A DNA stretch of 64,000 nucleotides from Spirodela intermedia. Lineage: Eukaryota; Streptophyta; Magnoliopsida; Alismatales; Araceae. The stretch is taken from assembly GCA_902729315.2 (NCBI GenBank), contig LR746276.1, positions 3,702,169 to 3,766,168 of the forward strand. Direction: 5' to 3'. Position 1 is the stretch's first letter; the number at the start of each line of letters is the position of its first letter. This document shows positions 22,270 to 32,576 of the stretch, in pieces. Both the position numbers and the translations under genes were made by a program. Under the pieces are notes generated by a model, which saw only the letters and a program-made list of their open reading frames with translations, searched no databases and was not told where the DNA came from.

Positions 22270-23530
22270 TTTGTCCCCGCCGCAAAAGTCAACTCTGTGT
22301 TAGGGATATCTTTTCACCAGCTGATCAATATCAATGGAACCTCCACCAATTTGATGGGAAAAATGCCTTCTTGAGTAGAGACCTTCAAGAGGAAATTATT
22401 ATGCAGTGCCCACCTGGCTACCCTACTCAAGGAAGGAATCTCTGTACTACTTGGAGAAATCTCCACAAACCTAGTTTGAAAAAAAATTAGATGAGTCATG
22501 ATCACTATCAACTATAGAGAGAGCAGTGGTGGTGATCATACCCTGTTCACAAAATGGCAAGAAGAAAGGCTTTGTATCCTAGTAGTTTATGTTGGTGATA
22601 CAATGATCACAGGTGATGATGCAGAGATTAAACTATTAAAGATAAAGGGACTAAGGAATTTGAAACCAAAATGTCTTGATAATCTCAGGTACTTCCTTAG
22701 CAACGAAGTGCCTGAATCAAATGAAAGGGTTTGCATGTGTCAGAGAAAATATGCATTTAATCTTTTACCAGAGACCAGTAGACTCGAGTGCGTGAACCAT
22801 ACTGAAACTCCTGTCAATGTAAATCATGACCTGCATGAATAAGAAGGCATACTTCTCTCTGATTGTGACAACAGCATATATCAAGGCTTGTTGGTAAACT
22901 TTTCTTTCTAACCTTTACTCAACCTGGCATTACCTTTGCCGTGAGTGTAGTCAGTCAAATCGTTCATCCTCCAAGGGACTCCCATATGAAAACTGTGGAT
23001 CAAATTCTATTGTACATCAAGTTATATATGCAAGCGGAGGTATATATTGTATTCCAAATTTCACCACTTGCAAATTGCTACTACAGGTCATTGTGCCTAT
23101 CTTGGAGGGATTCTTACGACATGGAGGAGTAAAAAACAAACAATTATGACCAGCTCTGGCGCTGATGCAGAATACAAAGTTATAGCACATTATTTGACTG
23201 AGCTACACTGGCTTCAACTACTTCTTCAAGATATTCGTATCCATATCTGTCCTCCAACGAAGCTTTAAATGTTTCTGGGAAGTCTTATTGTGATAATAAG
23301 GCTTCAATAAATATTGTTAATAATCCAACCAACACAATAGATGCAAGCATAGTAAGATAGAGTGTCATTTTATCAAGGAGAAACTTGACTCTGGAGGTCT
23401 TCGTATTTCCTATGGTCACTTTGGAAATCATGCAACAGATGTGTCTTCAAAAGGTTTCATGAGAGAGTAACTAAATTCTGTACCAAGTAAATTACGCATA
23501 CATGACATATATGCAACGCTTGAGGGGGAG
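22270..23530 (+). mobile_element. Decayed Ty1/copia pol fragment (RT to RNase H)
   Basis: Plus-strand fragments in several frames match Copia reverse transcriptase (WNLHQFDGKNAFLSRDLQEE, then MQCPPGYP), the catalytic region with YVDD changed to YVGD (about 22,588), LRYFLSNEVPES, QRKYAFNLL, AVSVVSQIVHPPRDSH, and RNase H (TWRSKKQTIMTSSGADAEY; then YCDNKASINIV). Frameshifts and stops break it throughout, and about 200 bp of RT is missing near 22,480. It ends CTTGAGGGGGAG, a polypurine tract directly before a TGTTGAG LTR start. A repeated phrase (TTTACACAAACCTATG) at 22,186 and 22,231 lies just upstream. Confidence 0.9.
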
Positions 23531-23740
23531 TGTTGAGAAATATTGGGAAGTAGTAAGGGTCTTTTGAGATCATTAGACCTTGTACCCACTTGGGCCACCT
23601 TTGAGTCCACTAAGCATGTATCCCTTATAGCATTAACCTAGGGGGTGTCAGAAGATGAGATGAAAATTCTTCTCCACAGAAGGCGCCTGCGGTTTCTGGG
23701 CATCATTTCTGCACCATTTGTTCTCTCTTCAATCTGAACA
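23531..23740 (+). mobile_element. Probable Copia 3' LTR (right boundary uncertain)
   Basis: TGTTGAGAAATATT starts immediately after the polypurine tract at 23,522-23,530, which is where a Copia 3' LTR begins. A CA terminus at about 23,740 (ATCTGAACA) is plausible but unproven, because no second LTR or target duplication is visible. Confidence 0.5.
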
Positions 23741-24309
23741 TCTGTGGTCACTAGGTGTCACTCAATCTTCTCCACAATCTATGAAACTTTTCACTAATAA
23801 AGCACCAAAGATAGGACATCCTAAAAATCTGATGGAAGGGCAACTAGAGAGCTTCTCTTCCAATTCCTACACACATGGTAATGGGTTTTGCAATTATCCA
23901 GTCAACAGCAGTTTGGGAAGATCTGTATTAAGAAAAAAAAACAGTTAATAAATAAATTGATGATGTGTAGCTCATATTGCTGGCTGGAATGGATTCCAAA
24001 ATGGGTGAAATACGAGTCAGCTTAAACAGGGTATAACCTCCAAGTTCCCAGGTCTAATCCATATAAAACCAATTTCTGGATCCAATCCAAACTTGCGAAC
24101 AGTGTCATAATGGCCCTTGTGTCTAACAAACTCTCCAGAAAGAATGCGCATAAGTTGGCAGTGCTAAGCAGGAAGTGTGGTTCAACTGTACAATCCTAGA
24201 CATATGACTTTGTGAAATTCACAGAAATCGCACATGTTTACTTAACAGCACCATCGATTACCCAACGACGTCCCGGACAGGAAATGAGGACAAATGAAAA
24301 ATAATAAAA
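23741..24309. other. AT-rich stretch with no gene seen
   Basis: Unassigned sequence between the Copia remnant and the candidate at 24,310. No coding frame above background was seen. Confidence 0.5.
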
Positions 24310-24700
24310 TTATACAGTGGTCGCCATATCCGCCCTCCTTACCAACTCGTCCGTCATCTGCTCGCCATCGGCGACACTCTCCACTTGCACATCCCTCACC
24401 ACCATCCCTCCTCGCCCGCTCGTGTCTACCTCGAGTCGCCGTACTGTTTCCCGCAATGCAGCTTTCATGAGGTCGATCTCGAGAGAAAGCCCTCCCGCCG
24501 GCATCCGAATCATGAGCGTTCGCGGACCAACACGACGGCGAAGAAGCCGGCGACAAGGCTGATGTCTCTGGTTCCTCCCCGTGATCAACCTCCCAGGGCC
24601 AGGCGGAGGCAAGCGCGCGAACGGCGCTCCACCACGCCTTCGACGACGCGGATGCCGGCGACATTGTCCAGCTTCAGGACCCACTCCACTCGCCGCAGCC
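24310..24700 (-). pseudogene. Candidate gene or frameshifted remnant, unrecognised
   Basis: The minus-strand frame ending at 24,310 has a convincing amphipathic, charged C-terminus (LSLEIDLMKAALRETVRRLE, then MVVRDVQVESVADGEQMTDE). Upstream, a different frame reads AAAIHRLRRVEWVLKLDNVA and GIRVVEGVVERRSRACLRLA before a stop. The two pieces look like one protein split by an indel near 24,520-24,590; an intron there would be implausibly short. I do not recognise the family, so either a pseudogene or a mis-phased short gene is possible. Confidence 0.3.
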
Positions 24701-25263
24701 GGTGGATCGCCGCCGCCGTGTCCCGACCCCGCATTCCATTATCCGCCGCGGTCGCTGGCCACTCGCTCCTCCTTCATTCCCTCCGGCGACCCACGATTTT
24801 GTGTTCCCGCCGAAGATTTATCGGCGGACTAGTGCTAACGGGTCGGCCTGGCCGAATCCTCGCTCGGCCCGGTTATTTCCGTATTTGGGCTTTTTTCATG
24901 GGTAGATGGGCCTGCTCGTCCCTGGCCCGCTTAGACCCGTATTAACAACATTTAGCAAGACGCCGCAACACATTTTGAATGAGTAGTTAAAAAAGAAAAG
25001 TTATGTTCATCAATTGATCGATTATTCACGATAAAACAACAGGCTACGCTTATTTTGATGACATATTATTAAATTTAATTTTAAAATTAGGATGATGGCA
25101 TTATTATGACTTTTTAGCATGCGATAAAATGTTCATAATTAATGTGGGTAAATGCCGGGGTAGGGTTATGACAATAAATATTGAAAATAAAAGGGGTGAT
25201 ACGAAATGATGTGGAAATTCCGAAATATTCCCCCAGGCTTTGTACTTTATTTGGTGCCACTGT
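24701..25263. other. GC-rich flank grading into AT-rich DNA, no gene seen
   Basis: The GC-rich part to about 24,950 may be the promoter side of the minus-strand candidate; GGCCCG/GGGCC motifs are frequent. The rest is AT-rich and unassigned. Confidence 0.45.
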
Positions 25264-25267
25264 ACTA

Positions 25268-25302
<35 letters not shown>

Positions 25303-25306
25303 GTAG

Positions 25307-25359
<53 letters not shown>

Positions 25360-25366
25360 TTATTAC
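25264..25366. repeat. (TTA)n trinucleotide microsatellite
   Basis: About 34 TTA/TAT units interrupted by AGTA variants over 100 bp. The apparent Ile/Leu/Asn homopolymer ORFs on both strands here are artefacts of this repeat. Confidence 0.95.
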
Positions 25367-25758
25367 ACGGAAATTCCCCCACGTTAAAAACTGCTTCGCG
25401 AACAACTTGGAAACTATTTTCTCTGGTAAAATATGAAAATAAATGAATGCGAGAAAAATATCGTTCAAATTTCCCACCCCGGTTTTTAATCATATACAAA
25501 ATACGGAATGCAAACATTGGGCAAGCAGGTGTGAAGAAAATACATTTAAACATAAAAATACTGACTAAATAGGTGGCTTAATTATTAGAAAAGAGCAAAT
25601 TGGATAAGTCAACACATTCCTCGTTGAGGATGCAACGCGCTTATCAGACATTTGACTCGTGATAGCTTACCCATCTGGATTAGCTTGATGAGCCGCCAAA
25701 ATAAATAAATCCAGGAACATTCGAATATAAAACAATAAACGTAGGTCACAAAAATTGA

Positions 25759-26046
25759 TTACGAGCTAACAACAACAGCAGCCTCATCTAACCCGGAACC
25801 TCTGGTAGTTATCAGGAATGAGGTTACGGGTGACGCAGTTCTCAACTTGTCATATTGTAGACATAAAGTCAATCTCTTAACTGTTTCCTGATCATCCATA
25901 CCCACGGCCGTTGACCATTCCACAAGCCAAGTTAGAAATGATTTCTCGTTGTCCGGATAACTAAGGGAATGATCAGACAATGGAGACAACCTATGATGAT
26001 CATCTAACAATCGAGGAACATCCCTCCTGTAGCCTGATACCCATTT
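25759..26046 (-). CDS. Candidate terminal exon, unrecognised
   Basis: The minus strand is open from a possible acceptor (ACCGAAGCAG, ending 26,047) to the stop at 25,759. It encodes about 95 residues with normal complexity, including KSFLTWLVEWSTAVGMDDQE and VKRLTLCLQYDKLRTASPVT. The longer frame to 26,214 passes through a CT microsatellite coding SLSLS, which I treat as non-coding. A matching upstream exon was not identified, and no family is recognised. It may be the end of a gene whose other exons lie between 26,130 and 26,500, or a chance frame. Confidence 0.28.
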   Translation of the reverse strand, partial: KWVSGYRRDVPRLLDDHHRLSPLSDHSLSYPDNEKSFLTWLVEWSTAVGMDDQETVKRLTLCLQYDKLRTASPVTSFLITTRGSGLDEAAVVVSS

Positions 26047-26070
26047 CTGCTTCGGTACCAAAACGAGGAA

Positions 26071-26125
26071 TTTAGAGAGAGAGAGAGAGAGGGAGGGAGG
26101 GAGGGAGAGAGAGAGAGAGAGATAG
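26071..26125. repeat. GA/GGGA compound microsatellite
   Basis: GA units with an internal (GGGA)n block. Confidence 0.9.
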
Positions 26126-26812
26126 AGAGAACCTGGGATGAAGGGGGCGGCGACCTGACATGGCCTTCTTTCTTTAATGGGGGTCGACCACCGGAACACA
26201 CCCACCGTGACCATGATCCCTCAACTCCCCCATCTCTCTGTTAACCCGCCCTTTCTCTCTCTACTGGTAGACGGCAGAGAGCCACCAGAGGCCGGCACAG
26301 GGTGGCGACGAGAGGACGGCCAGGATGGAAACCCTAGCTAACACTTTCCCTCTTCCCCGTGCAGGTGCTGCAGAAATGGAATGGAACAGTGCCCCCACGT
26401 CTCCCCCCCAAGTGAACATCACTCTCTCTCTCTCTTTCTCTCTCGTGCCTATCAAATCAGCAGAGATGGTGGGCGGCGGAGCCATGTGCCAGCCTCCCTT
26501 TCCCTCTCTACATTCACGGCTCTCTCTCTCTCTCTACGCACTTCTCCTTGGGCCGCCTGTCAGGACTCCGCTTCCAAGACGACGACGCCTGATCGGCGAT
26601 TAAACTACGAGAGAGATCGCCGCAGAGCCGCCCCCGAGGGGACGGAGCTCGTAAGAAAGGGGAAATTGTACAGAATTCAGACACGAACCGGGGGAAGATT
26701 AACGACAACCTTCGTCGGTTTTCTCTGATGGCCGAGTCCTCCGCTCACTTTCTGCTGCTGTACAGCTTCCTCCTGATGCCCCCCCGCCGCTACCACCGCC
26801 GCCGGCCGGCGC
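26126..26812. other. GA/CT-rich region 3' of the ERF gene
   Basis: Contains CT runs near 26,420-26,450 and 26,518-26,536 and the presumed 3' UTR of the ERF. ORFs here are low-complexity. Confidence 0.5.
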
Positions 26813-27430
26813 TCAGAACTCATTGTCGGAGCTCTCAGGGCTCGGGCGCCGGTTGAGGTCCGGATTCATCGGCCTCCTCTCCCGATCCTCCTCCGCCGCC
26901 TCCGCCTGCGGCTGGTTCCGCCGCGGCCGATTGTAGACGTGGTGGTGGCGCCGCCCTAGGGTTCCGGCGTGCATCGCGTCCACCCTGGCCCCAACCTCCG
27001 TCGCCTTCTTCCGGATCACGGCGGCGGAGAGCGCCTCCGACTCCCCTCCTCCGCCGCCGTGCCTTTGGCCCCCGGCGCCTCCTCCCTCCTCCCCCTCCAC
27101 CGGGAGCTCATTCGGGAAGTTCAGCCTGGCGGATCTCCCCCGGAGGTGGTAGACCGCGATGTCGTAGGCGTGCGCTGCGGCGACGGCGGTGGAGTAGGAC
27201 CCAAGCCAGATCCTCGACCTCTTGTTCGGCTCCCTGATCTCTGCCACCCACTTCCCCCACTTCCTCATTCTCACCCCTCTGTACTGCCTCCCTCCTCCTC
27301 CTGCCGCCGCCGCCGCCGCAGCCGCCGCCGCCGCTCCTCCGATCGCTTCCCCACCGCCTTCCAACTTTCCCTCGCTTGGCGACGATCTCCCCCCTGAATC
27401 CTCGCTCGTCGAGCAGCAGTCCCCTACCAT
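26813..27430 (-). CDS. AP2/ERF transcription factor with DLN-type EAR motif
   Basis: A single exon of 205 residues. A Gly/Ala-rich leader with an 11-Ala run (33-43) precedes one AP2 domain at about 49-106 ([20 protein letters not shown], then [17 protein letters not shown] and GRSARLNFP). A single AP2 domain with WVAEIRE and WLGSY is typical of the DREB A-5/ERF group II branch. The C-terminus has DLNRRP (191-196), an EAR-type repression motif characteristic of that group, so it probably acts as a transcriptional repressor binding DRE/GCC-like elements. It is intronless, as usual for ERFs. Three G-boxes lie upstream, suggesting stress or ABA control. The Ala run is coded by a GCN repeat and may vary in length. 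Confidence 0.93.
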   Translation of the reverse strand: MVGDCCSTSEDSGGRSSPSEGKLEGGGEAIGGAAAAAAAAAAAGGGGRQYRGVRMRKWGKWVAEIREPNKRSRIWLGSYSTAVAAAHAYDIAVYHLRGRSARLNFPNELPVEGEEGGGAGGQRHGGGGGESEALSAAVIRKKATEVGARVDAMHAGTLGRRHHHVYNRPRRNQPQAEAAEEDRERRPMNPDLNRRPSPESSDNEF

Positions 27431-27652
27431 CCCTCCCCCTTCTCCTGTCTCTCGCTCTCTCTTTCTCTTGAATTCTGGTCTGTTATCGCTGCCCGGGTGG
27501 AACTTATATGGAGAAGGAGATGGTTGAGGAGGGAGAGGGGGGGAGGAATCCGGATTCTAGGTTACTGTTTGGTTTGTCGGGCTTTCATTAGTCGGCGATA
27601 TTGGAGACGGCGGGAGAGGGGAGAGAGAGAAGGGGGAGGAAGGAGGGATCGA

Positions 27653-27774
27653 CACGTGGAGGTCAGAGAGGCGCCCACCTTCGCCAGCGCTAGAACACCG
27701 CCCCGCCGACATAGAAAGGCGGGAGGAGTGAAGGAGATTCGTCTTTTTGTACCACGTGGCATCGGGATCACGTG
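27653..27774. promoter_or_regulatory. Triplet of G-boxes upstream of the ERF gene
   Basis: Perfect CACGTG at 27,653-27,658, 27,753-27,758 and 27,769-27,774, about 220-345 bp upstream of the ERF start. Two of them are 16 bp apart. Confidence 0.5.
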
Positions 27775-29550
27775 ATAGCCGCCGACGTGCGGTTTGCACA
27801 TCGAGTACGGCAGCGTCCCTCCCACTCGCCGTTATTTTATCCACAATTTTCTCTTCGCCCCCTAATCAACTCCGAAAGTACGAAATTAACTTCCTATTTA
27901 GGCCCTTACGTTAATGCCTTCTTCAAAGTGACCATTTCGTAATTGTGCGCAATCGAGCCTGGCTACTGAACAAGCCATTACAGCGGTAGCCACCCCCCCA
28001 GCCCCCCGGCGGGGCTCTTGGACGATAGTGGGTACTTATAAAATACTTACAGATACAAGGTTCAATTTTTTTGGGACATTAAATTTACCCATAAATAGCA
28101 ATATTAAATTCCCAGCTCGCCATTTTATTAAATTGCCAGACACAAACCTAAGCTGGGGAGAGAGAGAGAGAGAGGAGAGAGAGAGCGAGAATGGATATAA
28201 ATGGTAGGGGGCAGGCAACTGGGCGTGGACGTTGACAGGTAGACTAGGCGAATGGTTGGTTGAGGTGGAGTTGTGGGTCCCAGGTACTTCGTATAACATC
28301 AATCATCAGCTGTCGATTCGCAGACCGTGCCCATGAGAGAAAGAGAGAGAGAGAGTCACTCTAGAGAGAGAAAAGAGGTGAGACGGAGAGAGAGAGTGAG
28401 AGAAGAGGGAGAATCAACTGTGCTAGAGCGAAAGAGGGAAGAATTATGCGGGGGCAGAGAGGAGAGAAAGATAAAGTCTTCAACGGAGGAGAGAAGGGGG
28501 AGAGAGGGGGGGAGGGGACACGCTGGTTGGGTCAAAGTGGTGACGTGGACAACCGATGCGGGGCCCACATCCAATTATTTGTCCGACGAAACCTCGAATA
28601 CCAATTAGTATAAATAATCCTTAACCAGATAACTGGGTATAAATTATAGAGAAGTCTTCGATAAGATGTATACTTTTTTCTGGGGTATCCCGATGGTGCC
28701 TCGTAGACCGAAGCGCCGCCCTCTTTTTGACCACTGACGTGGACCGGTGACGGGAGCCTGCTGTCGTCAACTTCGATGGCACGCCGAATAAATCCATGCC
28801 CAAAATAAGAGCAAATATTAAATCCGATATATTCCACAAATACCAACTCGACGACTGGAACCCGCTGTCACAATCGATGAAGCGGGTTGACTTGTCAACG
28901 GCACAGCACAATGACGTGGCAGATGCCAGAAATATCGTCTATTTTCCAAAGGGGAATATCGTTGATGATTCGCAAGGATATAATTCTTACATGCTCGTTT
29001 CCGACAATAGTTCCGTTTGATATATATATATGTAGAGAGAGAAGAGAGAGAGAGAGTATAGAATTTGTAAGCAGCCAGCAAACCATATCCACACCTCTCT
29101 CTCTCTCTCTCTCTCTCGCTACTTCTCTCTCCGCTTCTTTTTGTTATTCTATCACTCACAGCACGTCCACACACCCCCCCTCTCTATCCTGTCTTATCGC
29201 CCATGGCAAGGAGGAATCGGAGGAGGGAAGGAGGGAAGGAGGGAAGGAGGGAGGGAGGGAGGGAGGGAGGGAGAGAGAGAGAGAGAGATGACCGTTGACT
29301 GGGAGGGTAAAAATTTAATGACACAATCTATGAGGGGTTCTCTTGGGGACAAAAACAGACGACTTCACGGAGGTAAAACGTCAGGGAAGCAGTCAAATGA
29401 CGAGAGAGAGAGAGTTGACTAGGGACGGGAAAAATTCGGCAAAAAGGAGGGTTTTTTTTGACAAGGATGACGACTTCAGGGCGACGTAAACCATAGGGAA
29501 GCAGTCCTCGAATGACAGAAACAAGATAGAGAGAGAGAGAGAAGGGGTCT
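27775..29550. other. Gene-free stretch rich in GA/CT repeats
   Basis: Long purine tracts (28,150-28,190, 28,330-28,520, 29,030-29,060), a CT tract (29,094-29,130) and a (GGGA)n/(GA)n block at 29,220-29,290. The ORFs are mostly Arg/Glu or Ser/Leu repeats made by these tracts. I find no supported gene. Confidence 0.55.
29220..29290. repeat. (GGGA)n-(GA)n microsatellite
   Basis: About a dozen GGGA/GGAA units followed by a GA run. Confidence 0.93.
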
Positions 29551-30907
29551 TTACGTTGGCCCAGAAGACGGAGGGGGGAGTAGCTCGTCGGCACGGAAGA
29601 TGGTGACGTTCATGTGTTGGTTACTCCGGCTGGCGGCGAACTCGAAAACGAGGATGTCTCCAATATCGAGATGGTTGCCGACGACGAAGCTCCTCCATCC
29701 ACGCTGGAAGTGGGAGAGCTTCCCGTAGCTCCGGCAGCCGACTTCCCACTCCCCGGCAGTGCTGCGGAGGACGACACTCCGTTCCTTACCGGGGAAGAAC
29801 TCCGCCGCGAAGCGCCAGGGGACCGTCTGAAACAACCAGGTCTACACATCGTCAACCCCCAGACACACTCTTCCGATCCTATAACGGCGAAGCTCTGGTT
29901 CTAATTCGGCGGCGAGAGAAGACTCACCAGGAAGGGCTTCCGGGAGATGTGGCTCCGCTTGATGACGCACAGGAAGGACGGGTGAACTGGTTTGACCGTC
30001 GTGGCAAGCCGCAGTGTCCTCTCTCTGTCCCCCGCCGAAACGGGACCTCTCTGGGAGATTAGATGAAGAGGGTAGGAGCTGCACGTCTTCTTACGCGTGG
30101 TATCATCGTCTGCAAGCTCTTCTTCTTCGGCGATGGTCTCCGTTTCTCCTCTCTTCCCCCACTGCCGCCACCGCCACCGCCACCGCCTCCCATCTCCTCC
30201 CGAGAAGCAGCGCCGAAGCTCGCCGCACTCTTGCGGACTGTCCTCTGGCTCGTCCAGGCCGACGGCCATTTTGGGGACGGAGACTGAACATGCTCCGGTG
30301 GGGGTTTCTCTCTCTCGAGCTCCAGGGGGGAAGCTCTCGCCGGCGGCGGGGGAGCACTTCTCGCACCCGCTGGGGCCGAACACCAGGACCTTGAAGCGCG
30401 ACACGCCGTTGAATCTGAAGACCAGGAAGTCGCCCGCTTCAAGAGACTGGGCTCTGGCAAACTCCTCCCAGCCTTCCTCAAGGAAGGTGGTGCAATCAGT
30501 CTTCTTTAGACTGACCCGCCATCGACCCTCTGATGGGTCCTTGAGCTCCACCGTCTCCGGCAGCGCCCCACGGAGACGAACCACAAACTTCCTGGGAACG
30601 CTCTGAGAACCCAGAAAGACGAATCTAGGTTGGAAATATAAATCATAGCATAATCCGTCATTCATCGTCATTTCCTTTGTCATTTCCCTATCGTCATTTC
30701 CGGCTAGATAGGGAAAGCAGACGAGATAATTGACTCCTATTTTCATTCTCATTTTTACTTTTTAATACATTCGGCAAGAGAGAGAGGAAGAGGAGAAGCC
30801 TACGATGAAGCCTGAAACATGGAAAGATGTACGTGTAGGGGAGAGGTAGTAGAAGTCTGCAAAAAATGTCCCGTCGCAGCTTCTTATTTCTACATTAGGT
30901 GCAGAGC

Positions 30908-30948
<41 letters not shown>

Positions 30949-31323
30949 TCCTACTGAGTTGATCTGAAGTAAAAATCACCTTGTTTGAGGGTAAATAGAT
31001 AGATATAAATATACTTAAAGAGAGAGAGAGTGAGTGAGAAAGAGATAGTAAACTAGGAGGAATGGACCCAACTTCCAATATCGGAAAAGTAATCTCAGCG
31101 AGAAGATGAAACGGAGAAAAACTAGAGTCACCGATCTCACTTTCTATTTCCACAAGTAAATCTAAGAAGGCTCGATGAACTCACAGAAGCACACGTAGAA
31201 GGCTCTCCGGAAAACACTTACCAGACGCCGCGAGAAGTCGCCGAGAAGGACCTTGAAGAAGTGGGGCTTATGCGTCCTCATCGGGTAGTTGGAGTAGTAG
31301 AGCTCTGGACTTCCTCTTCCCAT
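29551..31323 (-). CDS. REM-type transcription factor with two B3 domains, three exons
   Basis: Exons (minus strand) are 31,323-31,222, 30,602-29,928 and 29,826-29,551, all phase 0, giving 350 residues. The first B3 domain spans about 20-115: HKPHFFKVLLGDFSRRL in exon 1 joins SVPRKFVVRLRGALPETVEL, then WEEFARAQSLEAGDFLVFRF. A low-complexity linker with an EKCSP stretch and an acidic patch (EEEELADDD) follows. The second B3 domain spans about 240-345: HPSFLCVIKRSHISRKPFL joins TVPWRFAAEFFP, then WEVGCRSYGKLSHFQRGWRS and GDILVFEFAASRS. B3 domains bind DNA; REM proteins are nuclear regulators, several linked to reproductive meristems. Both internal junctions fall at the same place within each B3 domain (after the first strand, before the xVPxxF motif), as expected from domain duplication. 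A tandem repeat field lies 500 bp upstream. Confidence 0.9.
30909..30943. repeat. (GA)n microsatellite in REM intron 1
   Basis: A GA run within the intron 30,603-31,221 of the REM gene; it is CT on the coding strand. Confidence 0.88.
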
Positions 31324-31824
31324 CCCTGCATCAGTGATATCCCTCCGCCACCGGGGAAGCTCTTCAGGCCCAAGAAGACGCACAGAAACCCTAAGCGACT
31401 GCCAACAATTGTTTCCAGTAGATGAGTGCGGGTAGGGGAGAGGTGGTAGATAAAGAGAGCGGTAGGTTAATGGTGATAAGATCGGAAGTTGGGGTGAGCT
31501 ACGCTTGGTTATAGTCAGAAGGAAACGGAAAAATCGACGTGAGCGAGCGCGCGCGCGTGCGAGAGAGAGAGAGAGACAGAGAGACAGAGTCAGAGACAGA
31601 GAGAGAGAGACAGAGAGACAGAGAGACAGAAGAGAGAGAGAGAGATAAGAGAGAGGACTGAGAGAACAGTATGGTACTCTGTCTGAGACAACGGAGTGAT
31701 GGTGTGGGCTAGCCTTGGTATAGCTGGGACTTCCCATAATGTCACGCTCATTCTGAGAAAACGGAGGTAGTGTGACGTACCATCGGCATGGCTGGCACGT
31801 CCCATAATGTCACGTTCAAGGGAT
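31324..31824. promoter_or_regulatory. 5' flank of the REM gene, CAGA/GA-rich
   Basis: This holds the likely leader/promoter of the REM gene, including a GCGC run (31,544-31,556) and GAGA/CAGA repeats at 31,560-31,650. From about 31,665 it already contains degenerate copies of the repeat phrase that follows (CTTCCCATAATGTCACG at about 31,729; again CCCATAATGTCACG near 31,801). Confidence 0.5.
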
Positions 31825-32132
31825 CCGGAAGGAGTTTGAAGCCTGGCTCTATTGGGCGTGGGGATAATTGATAGAGAGGGGAAGAGAGAGAGAGAGCAAT
31901 ATGCTAATTCTGAGACAAATGAGTGCGTTTGAACTAGCCTCGGCATGCCTGACACTTCCCATAAGTTGATGCTTAAGAGGATGCAGGAGGAGTTTGAAGG
32001 CTAACTCTATCGGGTGTGGGGATAAAAGTGAGAGAGAACAGTATGAGACAAATAAGAGAGACTGTGACTTCCCGTAATGTCATGCTCAAGAGAGCCGTAA
32101 GGAGTTTGAAGCCTTGCTCTATTGGTTGTTAG

Positions 32133-32165
<33 letters not shown>

Positions 32166-32576
32166 CCTATTAGCATGCATATGCGACGGAGGCCTCTTGT
32201 GAGCCGGAAGGAGTTTGAAGCCTGGCTCTATTGGGCGTGGGGATAATTGATAGAGAGGGGAAGAGAGAGAGAGAGAGCAGTATGCTAATTCTAAGACAAA
32301 TGAGTGCGTTTGAACTAGCCTCGGCATGCCTGAGATTTCCCATAGGTTGATGCTTAAGAGGATGCAGGAGGAGTTTGAAGGCTAACTCTATCGGGTGTGG
32401 GGATAAAAGTGAGAGAGAACAGTATGAGACAAATAAGTGAAACTGTGACTTCCCGTAATGTCATGCTGAAGAGAGCCGTAAGGAGTTTGAAGCCTTGCTC
32501 TATTGGTTGTTGGGATGAGAGAGAGAGAGAGAGAGAGGCCTATTAGCCTGCAGATGCGATGGAGGCCTCGTGTGAG
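31825..32576. repeat. Tandem duplication of a ~376-bp unit with internal sub-repeats
   Basis: Copy 1 is 31,825-32,203 (379 bp) and copy 2 is 32,204-32,576 (373 bp). Both start CCGGAAGGAGTTTGAAGCCT and end GGCCTC-TGTGAG, and they differ mainly in GA-run length. Each copy has three sub-repeats of the phrase GGAGTTTGAAG-C--CTCTAT-GG, roughly 110-150 bp apart. Decayed extra copies extend left to about 31,665. Confidence 0.92.

Noticed and set aside
25206-25477. Ile/Leu/Asn homopolymer ORFs
   Set aside because: Produced by the (TTA)n microsatellite.
31162-31737. 191-codon Ser/Leu-rich ORF on the minus strand
   Set aside because: Most of it is translated CT/GA repeat. Only its MGRGSPELYY...SRRL segment is real, as exon 1 of the REM gene.
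29220-32160. CRISPR-like regular repeats
   Set aside because: The repeats are simple GA/GGGA microsatellites and a tandem duplication; there are no spacers of constant length, and the genome is a plant's.
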